This document shows, in pieces, positions 11,401 to 24,602 of a stretch of DNA of 64,000 nt. The notes under the pieces were generated by a model. It saw nothing but the letters and a program-made list of their open reading frames with translations, searched no databases and was not told the origin of the DNA. Position numbers and translations under genes: made by a program. Each line of letters opens with the position of its first letter. Positions within the stretch are counted from its first letter, which is position 1. Source of the stretch: Calycina herbarum (lineage: Eukaryota; Ascomycota; Leotiomycetes; Helotiales; Pezizellaceae); the NCBI GenBank assembly GCA_001414485.1, contig LLEY01000080.1:214087-278086 (forward strand), written 5' to 3'.

Positions 11401-12447
11401 GGCAAGCTTGGTATTGTGCTTTACGAATATCTTGGAGAAGAGTATCCCGAGGTTCTTGGGTCGATTCTCGGTGCGTTGCGTTCCATTGTTACGGTAGTGG
11501 GTATCAGCCAGATGCAGCCACCCATCAAGGATCTCCTCCCACGACTTACGCCAATTCTCCGAAACAGACATGAAAAGGTCCAGGAAAATACCATTGACCT
11601 TGTTGGTCGTATTGCCGATCGAGGACCTGAGAGTGTCAACGCGAGAGAATGGATGCGAATTTGCTTCGAGCTATTAGATATGTTAAAGGCACACAAGAAA
11701 GGTATCAGAAGAGCTGCAAACAACACATTCGGTTTCATCGCGAAGGCAATTGGACCTCAAGATGTGCTCGCCACCCTTCTCAACAATCTTCGAGTCCAAG
11801 AACGTCAATCGCGTGTCTGTACCGCCGTCGCCATCGGTATCGTTGCTGAGACTTGCGCACCCTTTACTGTCCTTCCCGCCCTCATGAACGAATACCGAGT
11901 TCCTGAACTGAACGTGCAAAATGGTGTCCTCAAGTCACTATCCTTCCTTTTCGAATACATCGGCGAGATGGCCAAGGACTATGTGTACGCTGTAACTCCT
12001 TTACTCGAGGACGCGCTCATCGACCGAGATCAAGTACATCGACAAACTGCGGCATCAGTCGTCAAACACGTTGCCTTGGGTGTCGTGGGACTTGGATGCG
12101 AGGATGCGATGCTCCATCTTCTCAATTTGCTATACCCTAACCTTTTTGAAACAAGTCCGCACGTCATCGACAGAATCATCGAGGCAATAGATGCCATCCG
12201 AATGGCTGTTGGACCTGGATTGACGATGAATTACGTGTGGGCTGGTCTTTTCCATCCTGCTCGGAAAGTCAGACAACCCTACTGGGTAAGTTCTTCCCCA
12301 CTCCCAACTCCTGAAGAAACATTTACTAACAGATACTAGCGACTGTACAATGATTGCTACGTTCAATCAGCAGATGCCATTGTGCCTTATTATCCTAACC
12401 TGGATGATGAGAAGATGGACAGACCGGAATTGGCCATTGTTATTTAA
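8464..12447 (+). CDS. HSH155: SF3B1/HSH155, U2 snRNP branch-site factor
   Basis: Three exons: 8464-10445, 10695-12285 and 12340-12447; 1226 residues. It is the large HEAT-repeat subunit of SF3b in U2 snRNP, clamping the branch-point duplex during pre-spliceosome assembly. Seen: an acidic, Arg-rich N-terminus; three RWD motifs at about residues 221-275 (KQRWD, RSRWD, RSRWD), which in this family bind UHM domains such as U2[12 protein letters not shown] near 334, the p14-binding region; and a HEAT superhelix from about residue 420, almost colinear with the human protein through FHPARKVR. The lysine equal to human Lys700, a cancer hotspot, is conserved as Lys625 in DDQTKVR. Intron 1 (249 nt) is much longer than the other introns here and contains two hairpin repeats; intron 2 is 54 nt. 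The last exon encodes [19 protein letters not shown] and would be lost without splicing. Confidence 0.96.
10510..10622. repeat. Two adjacent hairpin repeats in SF3B1 intron 1
   Basis: Hairpin one has 10-bp arms TTGGAAGAAT (10510-10519) and ATTCTTCCAA (10538-10547). Hairpin two has arms TTTAGAAGAA and TTCTTCTAAA within 10583-10622. Both share arm sequence and loop length with copies at 16573-16612 and 31635-31674, so they belong to one dispersed family. They account for much of the extra length of this intron. Confidence 0.7.
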
Positions 12448-15400
12448 GTTAAGCAGGGTTTGGCACGGTGGGATACCAAGGGGGGCATGGGGGATACCTT
12501 TCTTTTTGAGATGTATGATAATTGATGTATGTAAAAAGAATTTAACACTAATGAGCTCATTTTTTTTCTCGTGTTGATCTTCATTTCCCGCTCTTTCAGA
12601 AAGCCAATGCAAGATTATCCAATGCGACAGAGCTGTGGCTTCCTTGTGCTCTCGTTGCTCTAACTTTCTGGGTTAATTTTGAATATTGACCGAAATGGCA
12701 TGGGACAAATCAGAAGTCATTGTTCCAAACCATCTGGGTTAATATTCTCTAAATGTTCATATGATCGTAAATTATCCTACAAAGTTCGAACAACAAGCTA
12801 TTTACTACCACCTTATCATCCATTGCTACTTTCGAACAAACTATCAACGCTGCCATCCACCAAGTGATTTACCTACAAGCGGCCATTTCCGTTCTGGAAA
12901 GGCTAGTTATTAGAGTAGAAATAGTCGCGATCAGTATCCCTACTCTGCGTTTTCTTGTGCAGTTTGTATTTTTTTATGCCAGTTCAAGATGAGGTACCGA
13001 TCCTTGTCACATATATTGAGGAATTTCGCAGGCTTTTGTTATTTTCTTGGGCAGCGGATAACCATGATCTTAATTTAGATAATATTCAATGGTGAGAGGG
13101 TTTTCTCTTCGTTTCCTCTCTTATATAATTTATTCACTAATTTTATAATTCACTAATTCAGTCTATATATACTCTGAATTCGCTATAATCAACCTCTATA
13201 TTTTGTTGAAAGAATTCAAGTCTTCTATACTGTCTAGGTTAATTAAATTAAATAAATGTTACTTGGATAAGCAGTTAATATACTATATCTTCACAGCATT
13301 CGAGACTTTATTTGATTAATTCAATTCATCTTAAAATTCTCGAAGACCATAATTTAATAGCTTAAGTTACTAAACCTACTACTTAAGATAATAAAGTAGC
13401 AACCTGATTGGTTAATATCTCAATTGGTGACTAAATCGTAGTTGTTACTTAGGTAACCCAAGATAGAACGGCTGTAACATCTATTTACCATTGGTCTCCT
13501 TTTCTAAAGTAATATAGACAATTTTATTAGTAGAAAGGACATATTGCTAAACATAAATATCTAGAAAACTTCTAGGTCTTGCTATTTTTGATAATCTTGA
13601 AGTTGAAGGTAATCAAAAAGGACTAGTCACAACTACACCTACAATCAGGAGAGCAAGTATTCCTCGGAGCATTCTCTATAACCTCTACTTGAATTTCGTT
13701 TAGGAGAATAAGCGCTATTCTCTATAAACGTACTTCGTTGAAACTTTTATAAAATAGCAATGCTAACTGTGACATACGAGAATATCTAGGGGTTAGAAAG
13801 GTGCTTGTATGCTAGATCGTCTTATGGTGCCTGATTTCCCGAGCCTAAGTTTTGAATACTATCACCTCTTTCCCATTCGCAAGATTTGGACAGTTACATG
13901 TCATGGATTCAACACAGCCGGTTTATTCCCCCTGCCGTCTGAACTTACGAAATGGGAAACGCTAAACTTTGGAGGAGTTTTCCGTCTTGCAAAAACCAAA
14001 AAAACACCTGCTTTGCCATTCTTCTTTGGCCGAATCCTGTCAATGAACGTTTTATTTACTGTCGAATCATACACTGGCGTTCTCCATCAGCGAGTTACAC
14101 ACTTCATATCGAAATAGCCCAAAAGTCCAGCATGTGTGCTCTCTCTCGAAATGTATTATTGGGAGTTATGGTTGGCAGGGCGGTATTCAAATCTGGGGTT
14201 CTTTTATCCCCCCCCCCCAGAAAGAAAACGAGAAGACTCGGTGAAGGATCGGTAAGCGACCTCTCCTCTTCAACTTCCAAATCAGTTCCGCATCGCATCA
14301 CAGCCTGAATTAAACTCTCCCCAGATTTTCTGCAGGTAAGCATTAGCATTGCTTATTACTTCCACGACTTCCGGGGTTGGCCTTTATGGCAATCGCGACC
14401 TCCAGAGCCTTTTGGGGAACCCTTACCCGCTATACCCCAGACGAAGATGGTAATTTAAACTTGCCTTTGGAAGACGACACAACTACTTCACGCACGCAAG
14501 TTTTCTTTGACCATATCCTTCTTTTTCCATTTATCCCACCTCTAACTCCCTAGAAGTGTAGCTTGGACTTTACCCAAAATTAGAAACTACTATTCGCACT
14601 TACTATCGAAAAATGTGCTATGTTCGAATTATATTTTCTCTTTCATTTCCTTTGATTTGGCTCCAGAGTCTACCGCTATCAATAATTACTAATTAGAAAT
14701 TTGTAACACCCAATTTACAAATACATCTATAGGTTCTGGGGGCAGTCTGTCTGTCTCATAAAACAATTGACACCTCTGTGGATTTCTTCCTCGTAAAATC
14801 CGACTCATTTCATTCGTTTTATAACAACTCTAGAACTAATAGGTGACCGACGAAAGGGCTGCAAATTTTGCCACACCATTTATAACCTCAGTATTAAGCT
14901 GATAACAATTTCTTAAGATCTCGCTACTTTTGGAAAACTAGATAAAGATATATGCAACTAGTCACAGCTTTGATATTAAGTGAAAGAAAATAGGGTAGAT
15001 GTCTCTCAAATAGTTCCATTCAACATCTACTTTAAGTTCCTTTCTAAAAAACTAGATATAAAGATATAATTTTTTCAGTATCCAGGATTTAGTCCAAGTC
15101 AAAAGGCAAAAGTCCAGGACTCACAATACCCACTGTGCTATTACTATTTTAAGGACAAAAGCAAGAAGCCCATTTCTTGCGAGAGAATAAAAATATTAAC
15201 ACTAAAAAGAGAAACATGGCAATGCCCGCGACTCCCTGGGCAGAAGCCCGGTGCGCTTGAAGTTCTTTCTTTTCCAAGGTACATCTTTGCCGTTATATCT
15301 TTATCCTCGGCTTAACAACGTAAGTCCCTTGATCAAGCACTGTCACATGAAAGCCCCCGAGGAAGAGAAGAAAAGTTGCCGCAGAACAATACCCAAATTA

Positions 15401-16572
15401 GAGATACAATGAGCAAACCAGAAATCATTACAAATGTGCTCTGTGAAACAGAAAAATCAAAAAATCTGGACCAGACTGAAAATACCAACGTTAAACTTAT
15501 TGTGTACTACTATTCTAAAGTGCAATTGAGTGAAGTGAAAAGAAAAGGCTGAATTCGGCGATAGAATTTTTTTTGACAACAGCTGTGGAGAGTAGTTTCC
15601 AAGCTTCAATGCAAATCTATTGTTAGAATTAAGTGACTATGTACTAGAGAAAAGTCCACTCCACATTCACAGAGAATTTGAAGCTCAGGAGGTAGAAGAA
15701 GATTCTCCTTCCTCTCTCTGAACTTCCTCTCTCAGACTCTTCAGGGTTGTACTAGTCTTCATCATACTCTTCGTAGTTTCTAGATATCTCCATTGGTGAA
15801 TGAACCTGAGGTAGGCTTAAGAAGAAAGTGCTCGGCTAGCGATTATTTTTTTGATATATTCTTGTGTATCAAGACGGGTGATTCAAACGGCAATTGAGAG
15901 GAAAGAAGAGAGGGGGGTAATTGGCTTTATATGAGAATGTAAACTCTTCCTAGATTAGATAGGACACGTTACTATTTATAGAAAACAGAGAAAAATGCTC
16001 TCTCAAAAACTGATACATCAAGATACAAAAGTGGGATTTCGACTATATATAGATATCAAAAGCGACAGTGTCAAAGATAGGAAGCACCGTCGCAGAAAAG
16101 TCTCTGAGTAAGCTCAGATAGTGCCATGGGTTTTAGAAGCTATTGAAATGGCTTTGAGATTTGCAAAACTCCATAACGAAGAGAAATTTTGGTATAAACA
16201 TTAGACGGGAAAAGACTTTCTGATCCGACGTAGGCATTTGAGAGATATTCTCGACAGCAAGAAACAATTCGACAACAAATTGCCAGTAATAAATTTTGGA
16301 GAAACATGAATTAGGTGCTAGCTGATAGATAGACTCGATCTTCATTTACTTCGTAAATTTAGGGCTGGAATTGAGCTTATCCTTACCCCCCTCCCCCGGT
16401 CCAAGACGGTCACCATAATGTGGCTCCGTAATACCGACCAATTCACTCTGGGATTCAGCGTCAGTCGTCTCATAAATACGAAGAATTGAGGAGGTGCTCA
16501 CAGAACAATACACGGTAAAGAGGCAGGCTTTTCTCCCCCTCCACCTGCCTTTCGTAAGCAATGTACGAAAGG

Positions 16573-16612
16573 GTTAGAAGAATCGGAAAACTGAACTTTT
16601 CATTCTTCTAAA
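16573..16612. repeat. Short hairpin repeat copy
   Basis: Arms TTAGAAGAAT and ATTCTTCTAA flank a spacer with GAAA on one side and TTTC on the other. It is the same design as the two hairpins in SF3B1 intron 1 and the one at 31635-31674. The right arm is followed by ACATTCTCG, comparable with ACTTTCTCGG and ACCTTCTTAG after other copies. Confidence 0.7.
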
Positions 16613-16725
16613 CATTCTCGCACAATGCGTAAATTTTGTCGAAGAATTTCTGGCAATCAAAGAAAGAGGTGTACACAGAGTATAGCTTGGGATTTTTAGA
16701 TACACTTCTCATTCAATAATTACAA

Positions 16726-17174
16726 TAAGGGCCTGTTTGGCTCGCATAAATTATTAAAATATATGTATGGATATCTGACGAGATGTCTTGATATTGACCT
16801 CGTATAAGTTAGTGTATATCATCAATTGTTTCTTAATATATTAAGTGATCGTTTGGCTCGTGGTATACATCCTAGTACACATTCTTAGTGAGTGGCACTG
16901 AGTGCTGAAATGGGCGTCTTAATAGTAGTAAGAAAAAATATATATATGAAGATGTAAAGATTTATACCTCTTAAGGTCTAAATCTTTTTTTAGTGGTACA
17001 TATCCTGTTTATATATACACCAAGATATACGAGGTTAAACGAAGGATTTGTATCACTTTCAAATGTGTATGCTAAACACTGGTGCATATCTAGATTTGGT
17101 GTATATATATAAATATTACCTGATGATTTTTGGTGGTGCATATCCTAAATATGCACGAGCCAAACAGGCCCTAA
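16726..17174. mobile_element. PIF/Harbinger-type MITE with TAA target duplication
   Basis: The element proper runs from 16729 to 17171 (443 bp). It has perfect 16-bp terminal inverted repeats, GGGCCTGTTTGGCTCG at the left and its reverse complement at the right end (17156-17171). A 3-bp TAA lies directly outside both ends (16726-16728 and 17172-17174). TAA/TTA duplications and GG(G/C)-type ends are the signature of PIF/Harbinger elements and their Tourist-like MITEs. The interior is AT-rich and has no transposase frame, so it is non-autonomous. An internal copy of GTTTGGCTCG at 16851-16860 suggests a nested or rearranged second end. Confidence 0.8.
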
Positions 17175-18557
17175 GGGCTTCAAGTTTTCCCAGTACGAAA
17201 GGTATGTTGCTTGTGAGATATTGTAGCGAAAAAAGTCAAGGATCAGAGAAAAATGAAGGAATTGGCCAAAATAATTTTACTCCCTCTCAATCAAAAGGCG
17301 ATACCGAATCCCGGGGATTGTCATCCGGAGGACATATTTGAAGAAAACCAAACTCTTGCGAGAACTTCGAAATTTTTTAGGATGAGGAGCATATGCTCAC
17401 ATTTAAGTTAAATTGTTCCCCAATGTTTCTTCCCCACAAATTTCTGGTCGAGTCATGATGGCTTCCCCAGAGAAGACGACTAGAAGTCTTTTCGAAGCCT
17501 TTAGCGAACAATGCGCAGGGGTATCTAATCTCAAATGATCTCCACGTTTTAAAACGCGATTTTCTTTTGACAACGAAAACAAAAGATGTTTGTTTATAAA
17601 ACGTTGAAGATGAACATGCATTCGGTCCTAATTTGGAAAGGTAGGTATGAGTTTGATATGATATGGCTGGATTTTATCTGAAGATGGGAAGATTTTCATG
17701 TGAATTCCTGAAACCCCCAACCCAGCCACGTGAGTTACTGAGAAAGCGCCTAAGCATCAAAACAAAACGGGAGCTTCCCCTGCCTATGAAATTTTTATAG
17801 CAGCATCCAGGGGACTATTCCGCTTGGGAAAAAGGACGGGCGATGATGTGTCAATTCCAAGAATCCTCTAACAAGCCCAGCCCCGGAATTATATGCAGTG
17901 CCGCTTTTCTACAGGCGGTGTACGGGGGCTGTAGCTTTACAACTCCGGGCGAGCTTTACGTAGCTGTGAATGTGATAGACGAACCGGCAATGGATTAAGA
18001 AGCTTAGAAGACACTTACGGTCCCTATTGTATACGTAGAGTTTAGTCATTCAACAAAATCAGAAACTTCTGAATATTGCATAAATACCTCTTTCCCAAAG
18101 CCAACTTGCAGTGGATCCTTTAGATATCTCACGATACTCGAGTAAAGCCATCTTCACCGCACCGGGACCGTCCCAGGACCAAGGATTTAAAGGGGCTTTC
18201 TGGTTGGACTCTCGCTGAGGTGCTCTCCGGGTAGCTTGTGCGGCGTTGGCCTTAGCGCAAAGTTCCCCTGGGCGTCCGTGCAGACTACGCGACTTTGGGA
18301 GAAAGAGCAATTCTACCCTGCTCCTACAGACCTCAACTCCTTATCGAATTCGATGAACTGAATTGCTGTTCGCCTGCAAATATCCTGCAGTGGCCCAGCT
18401 TCGAACTACCACCACCGCCGTCACCTTCTCCTTCCGACTTTCGCTGCCTCGCTGATGCAGGTTGAAGTTGCGTTGCGAACCCTTAAACCTAGCAGCTATT
18501 CCGCCCTTTTTTGAAGGACGTTGAAGAGGACCACAAGGACCTGTCGAGACAGCCTCG

Positions 18558-21500
18558 ATGGCGCACAATTATGATGTCGGGACCAAGGCATGGCAGCCAG
18601 ATGTCACGGATGGATGGGTGGCATCTGAGGTCGTCTCCAAGACGAGCGTCGGGGACAAAGTCTCCCTGGTGTTCAGTCTCTCAAACGGAGAGGTAAGATT
18701 CCAGAGGAGCACTGTCAAGGTGGAATGGCTACTAACACTATGGCATGGCAGACCAAGACGATAGAAACGACCGAGGAGGCACTTGCCTCTGATGATCAAT
18801 CGAAGCTCCCTCCGCTGATGAACCCGACGATGCTAGAGGCCAGCGATGACTTAACGAATTTATCACATCTTAATGAGCCTGCTGGTAGGAAACCTCCCCA
18901 CAATGGTAGCTAGGGAATACGTGCTGATGTGCTGTTATAGTGCTACAAGCTATCAAGCTTCGGTATTCACAAAAGGAGATTTACACATACAGTGGTATTG
19001 TTCTTATCGCGACGAATCCCTTCGCCAGAGTAGACTCGTTATATGTGCCTGGAATGGTACAGGTATATGCCGGAAAGCAAAGAGCAACACAAGCTCCCCA
19101 TTTGTTTGCAATTGCAGAGGAGGCATTTGCGTAGGTTTGCCCGAGATACCTCACGGAATATTGCTAATGGGTTTCAGTGATATGTTGAGAAGCGGCAAGA
19201 ATCAGACAGTAGTTGTCTCCGGAGAGTCTGGTGCTGGAAAGACTGTGAGCGCGAAGTATATCATGCGGTACTTTGCAACGAGAGAATCTCCGGATCAGCC
19301 CGGGTCGAGGACGAAACGAGGATCAGAACAGATGAGTGAGACGGAAGAGCAGATTCTTGCCACGAATCCGATTATGGAATCCTTTGGAAATGCGAAAACG
19401 ACAAGAAACGACAACTCTTCACGATTTGGAAAATATATTGAGATCATGTTTGACGACCAAACCACCATTATTGGTGCTAAAATTCGCACATATCTTTTGG
19501 AGCGATCCAGATTGGTCTTCCAACCGTTGAAGGAGCGAAATTACCACATCTTCTACCAGCTGTGTGCTGGTGTGACAGAAGCCCAGCGTCAAAGCCTCCA
19601 ACTTCTGCCTGTGGAGCAATTCGAATATCTCAACCAGGGCAGTGCACCAGTTATTGACGGCGTAGACGATAAATTCGAATTTGAATTGCTCAAGAAGGCA
19701 ATGTTGACAATTGGAGTGGATGATGGCCAGCAGACGGAAATTTTCAAGCTTCTTGCAGCTTTGTTACATCTCGGAAACGTCAAAATCACAGCTTCAAGGA
19801 CAGATTCTGTTTTATCACCAACAGAACCATCCTTATTGATAGCTTCATCAATACTCGGCGTTGATCCAGTCGAATTCGCGAAGTGGACCGTGAAGAAGCA
19901 ACTGATTACGAGAGGAGAAAAGATTACCTCAAATTTAACACAACAGCAAGCAATTGTCGTTAGAGATTCTGTTGCAAAGTTCATCTACTCCAGTCTTTTC
20001 GACTGGTTGGTGGAGAACACCAATCGGGCTCTAGCAACCGACGGAGTTTTGGCACGTGTCAAGTCATTCATTGGAGTCCTCGATATTTATGGGTTTGAAC
20101 ATTTCGCCAAGAACTCCTTCGAGCAGTTTTGCATCAACTACGCCAACGAGAAACTCCAACAGGAATTTAACGCCCATGTTTTCAAATTAGAACAGGAAGA
20201 ATATCTGAGGGAACAGATTGACTGGACTTTCATTGATTTCTCCGACAACCAACCTTGTATAGACTTGATTGAAGGAAAGCTCGGAATTTTATCTCTCCTA
20301 GATGAAGAGTCTAGATTGCCCATGGGTTCTGATGAACAATTCGTCACCAAGCTACACCACAACTATGCTGCAGACAAGAACAAGTTTTACAAGAAGCCTC
20401 GATTTGGAAAATCTTCATTCACAGTTTGCCATTATGCTGTTGATGTTACCTACGAGTCGGACGGTTTCATTGATAAGAATCGTGATACGGTTCCAGATGA
20501 GCACATGGCCGTCATGAGAGCTTCTTCGAATAAATTTTTGGGTCAGGTTTTGGATGCTGCATCCGCCGTTCGCGAGAAAGATACCGCATCAGCTGCATCA
20601 GCTGCTGTGAAACCAGCTGCAGGCCGTAGAATCGGAGTTGCTGTGAACCGAAAGCCTACACTTGGTGGTATTTTCAAGTCATCATTGATTGAGCTCATGC
20701 ATACTATCAATGGCACTGATGTCCACTACATTCGATGCATCAAGCCCAATGAGAGCAAAGAATCTTGGGTCTTTGAGGGACCCATGGTATTGAGTCAACT
20801 CCGAGCTTGTGGTGTGCTCGAAACCGTGAGAATCAGTTGTGCTGGATACCCAACCAGATGGACCTACGAGGAATTTGCTCTTCGTTATTATATGTTGACG
20901 CCATCCACCGCATGGACCTCTGAAATCCGGGACATGGCCAACAAGATTCTTGTCAAGGCATTGGGAGCCGGAACTGGACAAGGTCTCGATAAGTACCAAC
21001 TTGGTCTGACCAAGATCTTTTTCCGAGCCGGTATGCTCGCTTTCCTGGAAAATCTACGAACTACTCGACTTAATGACTGTGCCATCATGATCCAAAAGAA
21101 CTTGAAGGCCAAGTACTACCGCCGCAAGTATCTCGAGGCACGAAATGCCGTCCTTCTGTTCCAATCTGTCACTAGAGCCCACCTCACCCGAAAACACGCT
21201 CAAGAAACCAGAAAGATCAAAGCTGCAACTACTATTCAAAGAGTGTGGCGTGGTCAGAAACAACGCAAGAGCTTCTTGGCTATTCGAAACAATGTTGTTC
21301 TTGCACAAGCAGCTGCAAAGGGTTTCTTGCGCAGAAGAGAGATTATGGAGACTCGTGTTGGCAATGCCGCAGTGCTTATTCAGAGATGCTGGCGTTCAAG
21401 ACAACAAATGAAGAGCTGGAGACAATATAGACGCAAGGTTGTCATTATTCAGAGTTTGTGGAGAGGTAAGGAGGCACGTCGTGGATACAAGAAGGTCCGT

Positions 21501-23606
21501 GAGGAAGCACGCGATCTCAAGCAGATTTCCTACAAGCTTGAGAATAAGGTTGTCGAGCTTACCCAGTCTCTTGGTTCGATGAAGAGAGAGAACAAGGCTT
21601 TGGCCAGCAAGGTCGAAAATTACGAGAACCAAATCATCTCGTGGAAAAACAGACACAATGCTTTGGAAACCCAATCAAAGGAGTTGCAAAGAGAGGCCAA
21701 CCAGGCTGGTATTACAGCTGCACGTTTGTCCGCTATGGAGGATGAGATGAAGAAGCTACAAGTCAGCTTTGATGAGTCCGCCGCAAACATCAAGCGTCTA
21801 CAGGAAGAGGAGAAGGAGCTACGTGAGAATCTGAGAATCTCCACTTTGGAGATTGAAACTACAAAGAAAGTCAGCCTTGAGCATGAGGCTGAGAAGAATA
21901 CCCTCAAACAACAGCTTGTGGATCTCCAAGATCAACTTGAGCTTGCCAAGCGTGCTGTACCAATCATGCCTACGAATGGCGACATGGCCAATGGCACCGC
22001 CCAAATTCCTCAAAACGGTCTCATCAATTTGGTCTCATCCAAGAAGCCAAAGCGTCGCAGCGCTGGTGCAGAACCAATTACCCAAATTGATAGAATCAGT
22101 GGAGCTTACAACCCACGACCTGTTTCCATGGCTGTTACTGGAAGCAACTTACAACGACAGGCCCTTACTGGCTCTGCATTCGTCCCAGGTGTCGATAATG
22201 TTGAGTTTGAACTTGAGAACCTGTTGGCCGATGAAGATGGCTTGAATGACGAAGTTACCATGGGCTTGATCAGAAACCTCAAAATCCCAGTCCCAACAAC
22301 TACACCTCCACCAACTGACAAGGAAGTACTCTTCCCATCCTACCTCATCAACTTGGTCACCTCAGAAATGTGGAACAACGGCTTCGTCAAGGAGTCCGAA
22401 AGATTCCTTGCAAATGTCATGCAATCTATCCAACAGGAAGTCATGCAACACGATGGTGAGGAAGCTATTAACCCAGGTGCTTTCTGGCTCTCCAATGTCC
22501 ACGAAATGCTTTCATTCGTCTTCCTTGCTGAAGACTGGTATGAGGCACAAAAGACTGACAACTACGAGTATGATCGCCTACTCGAGATCGTCAAACATGA
22601 TCTTGAGAGTTTAGAGTTCAACATCTACCACACCTGGATGAAGGTCCTCAAGAAGAAGTTGCAAAAGATGATCATCCCAGCCATCATCGAGTCCCAATCC
22701 CTTCCTGGTTTCGTCACCAACGAGAGCAACCGATTCCTCGGAAAGCTTCTCCAAAGCAACTCCGCACCAGCTTTCAGCATGGACAACTTGTTAAGTTTAC
22801 TCAACAACGTCTTCAAGGCCATGAAGGCCTATTATCTCGAAGACTCTATCATTACACAGACTGTGACTGAGTTGCTCAGATTGGTTGGTGTGACTGCATT
22901 TAATGATCTCCTCATGCGAAGAAATTTCTTGTCATGGAAGCGTGGCCTTCAAATTAATTATAACATCACTCGTATTGAGGAGTGGTGTAAGAGCCACGAC
23001 ATGCCAGAGGGCACTCTCCAGCTCGAGCATCTTATGGTAAGTTCTCCCCTAGATCAGATATGGAACATCACTGACCCCTCTTCAGCAAGCAACAAAGCTT
23101 CTCCAATTGAAGAAGGCCACTCTCAATGATATCGAGATTATCCAAGACATCTGCTGGATGTAAGTTTACCACTGCCATTTGGAAATCATACCATGCTAAT
23201 AATATCCAGGTTGTCTCCCAACCAAATCCAAAAATTGTTGAACCAATATCTTGTTGCCGACTACGAGCAACCTATCAACGGCGAGATTATGAAGGCTGTT
23301 GCCTCTAGAGTGACGGAGAAGAGCGACGTTCTTCTCCTTACTGCTGTTGATATGGATGATAGCGGACCATATGAAATCGCCGAGCCACGTGTCATCACTG
23401 CTTTGGAGACCTACACCCCATCATGTGAGTCATTGATTTCTGTCAGCTATCTAACACCTACTAATGCTTCTCTAGGGCTCCAAACTCCTCGCCTGAAACG
23501 TCTCGCGGAGATCGTATCTGCTCAAGCTATTGCCCAGCAAGAAAAGATTGATTATCCATTAGAAGAGGCAAACGATATCACTGACGACGAGATGAATGGG
23601 CAATAA
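18558..23606 (+). CDS. Class V myosin heavy chain
   Basis: Seven exons: 18558-18692, 18752-18884, 18941-19130, 19178-23036, 23086-23159, 23210-23424 and 23476-23606; 1578 residues. This actin motor (yeast Myo2, Aspergillus MyoE type) carries secretory vesicles to hyphal tips. Seen: an N-terminal SH3-like segment starting MAHNYDVGTKAW, a motor domain of about residues 60-770 with P-loop GESGAGKT (168-175), switch-region NDNSSRFGKY and DIYGFEHF, six IQ motifs (about 789-923) for calmodulin-type light chains, a coiled coil (about 925-1080), and a globular cargo-binding tail with the DIL domain (about 1200-1560). The long exon alone holds most of the protein, but the N-terminus and the last DIL helices need three small exons on each side. 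Introns are 47-59 nt. Length is normal for the class. Confidence 0.96.
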
Positions 23607-24602
23607 GCAGCCCATCTGGACATCATACTCCAACTCAGAAATGCGGCCATAATTGCGGGCACTTAATGACACCTTTTTTCACTTCTCTTGTACTATTTTC
23701 CCCCGACCATTGGAGGATCTGCTGCTCAAAAAGAGAAGAGTAGTAAGAAACCCTTTTGTATATTGGAAGGATGGATCTTACCTGTTAGCGTATGTAACGC
23801 CATTATGTGGGACTAGTTATTTGCGTGGGAAATGATTGCACGTTGTTGTTTTGGGGGACGGGGCAGGCATCTAATGCATTTGTAAAAAAAGAACTTCATT
23901 TTCTCTCTCTTGTTTGTTTTATTGGGCGTTGAACTTTCTCTCTTTTTCATCCGGTCTCGGTATGTTTTTTCTGGATGAAGTATGAAGAGATGAGTAGGTA
24001 TGATAGTGAGAGAGAAGCTTTCACACATTTTTACCTACTTCTCATTGGACCAGGAATCCTGATTCTGGAGGCGATGGATACAAGGAGTATGCTTGAGTGT
24101 CTCGTGGTGCTACTTTTTTTTAATACTCGTGGTGTGAGTGAGTGGTTTTGGAATGAGATGATTTATCAACTATGAGCAATATGCCCTAGCAACAAAATAT
24201 GTGAGATTCAAGTAATAGCCAGTTTCTCCTCCCTTCGCCATTCGATCAAATTGGGAGCCACCCTTTCAAATACATTGACTGTGTTCTTGGTCAATTCTAT
24301 TTCAGTCTGGAGTTTCATCACCCGTCCTTGCCTCTCTCTACCTGCGGTACAGTTGTGAAGTATAGTCACGACAATTCATTGAATGACCGAACCCCAACAT
24401 CTCCTTCAACTTCAGAGCCGCTTTTAACAGCGCAAAACCACGCTTAAATATGCGCCAAGCTCGTCATATCTCTTAATCTCTTATCGATAAGACACGATAA
24501 GACTTGAACATTCGCAATTTTCGCCGTCAAAATTATTTTGTTCAGTAAGATTACATTTACTTGGACCTCGACAAAGACTCGACCGAAGCCAAACCCGCGA
24601 GA
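23607..24602. other. Spacer between myosin V and FAP7
   Basis: About 1 kb with no supported gene. It contains the myosin 3' region with T-rich tracts and the upstream region of FAP7. I see no repeat or RNA gene here. Confidence 0.5.

Larger units (their letters stand above)
12448..18557. other. Six-kilobase gene-free repeat region
   Basis: No frame here looks like a protein; the small open frames (for example 13809-14308 and 16346-16561) show no motif and sit in low-complexity sequence. The stretch holds an AT-rich decayed block (about 13080-13560), a poly-C run near 14209, a copy of an ACTGTCGAA-type repeat (about 14555-14640), a hairpin repeat (16573-16612) and a Harbinger-type MITE (16729-17171). 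The last 600 bases before 18558 are presumably the promoter and leader of the myosin gene. Confidence 0.6.

Noticed and set aside
13809..14349. Overlapping frames of 81-118 codons on both strands
   Set aside because: Low complexity with a poly-C run, no motif, no splice context.
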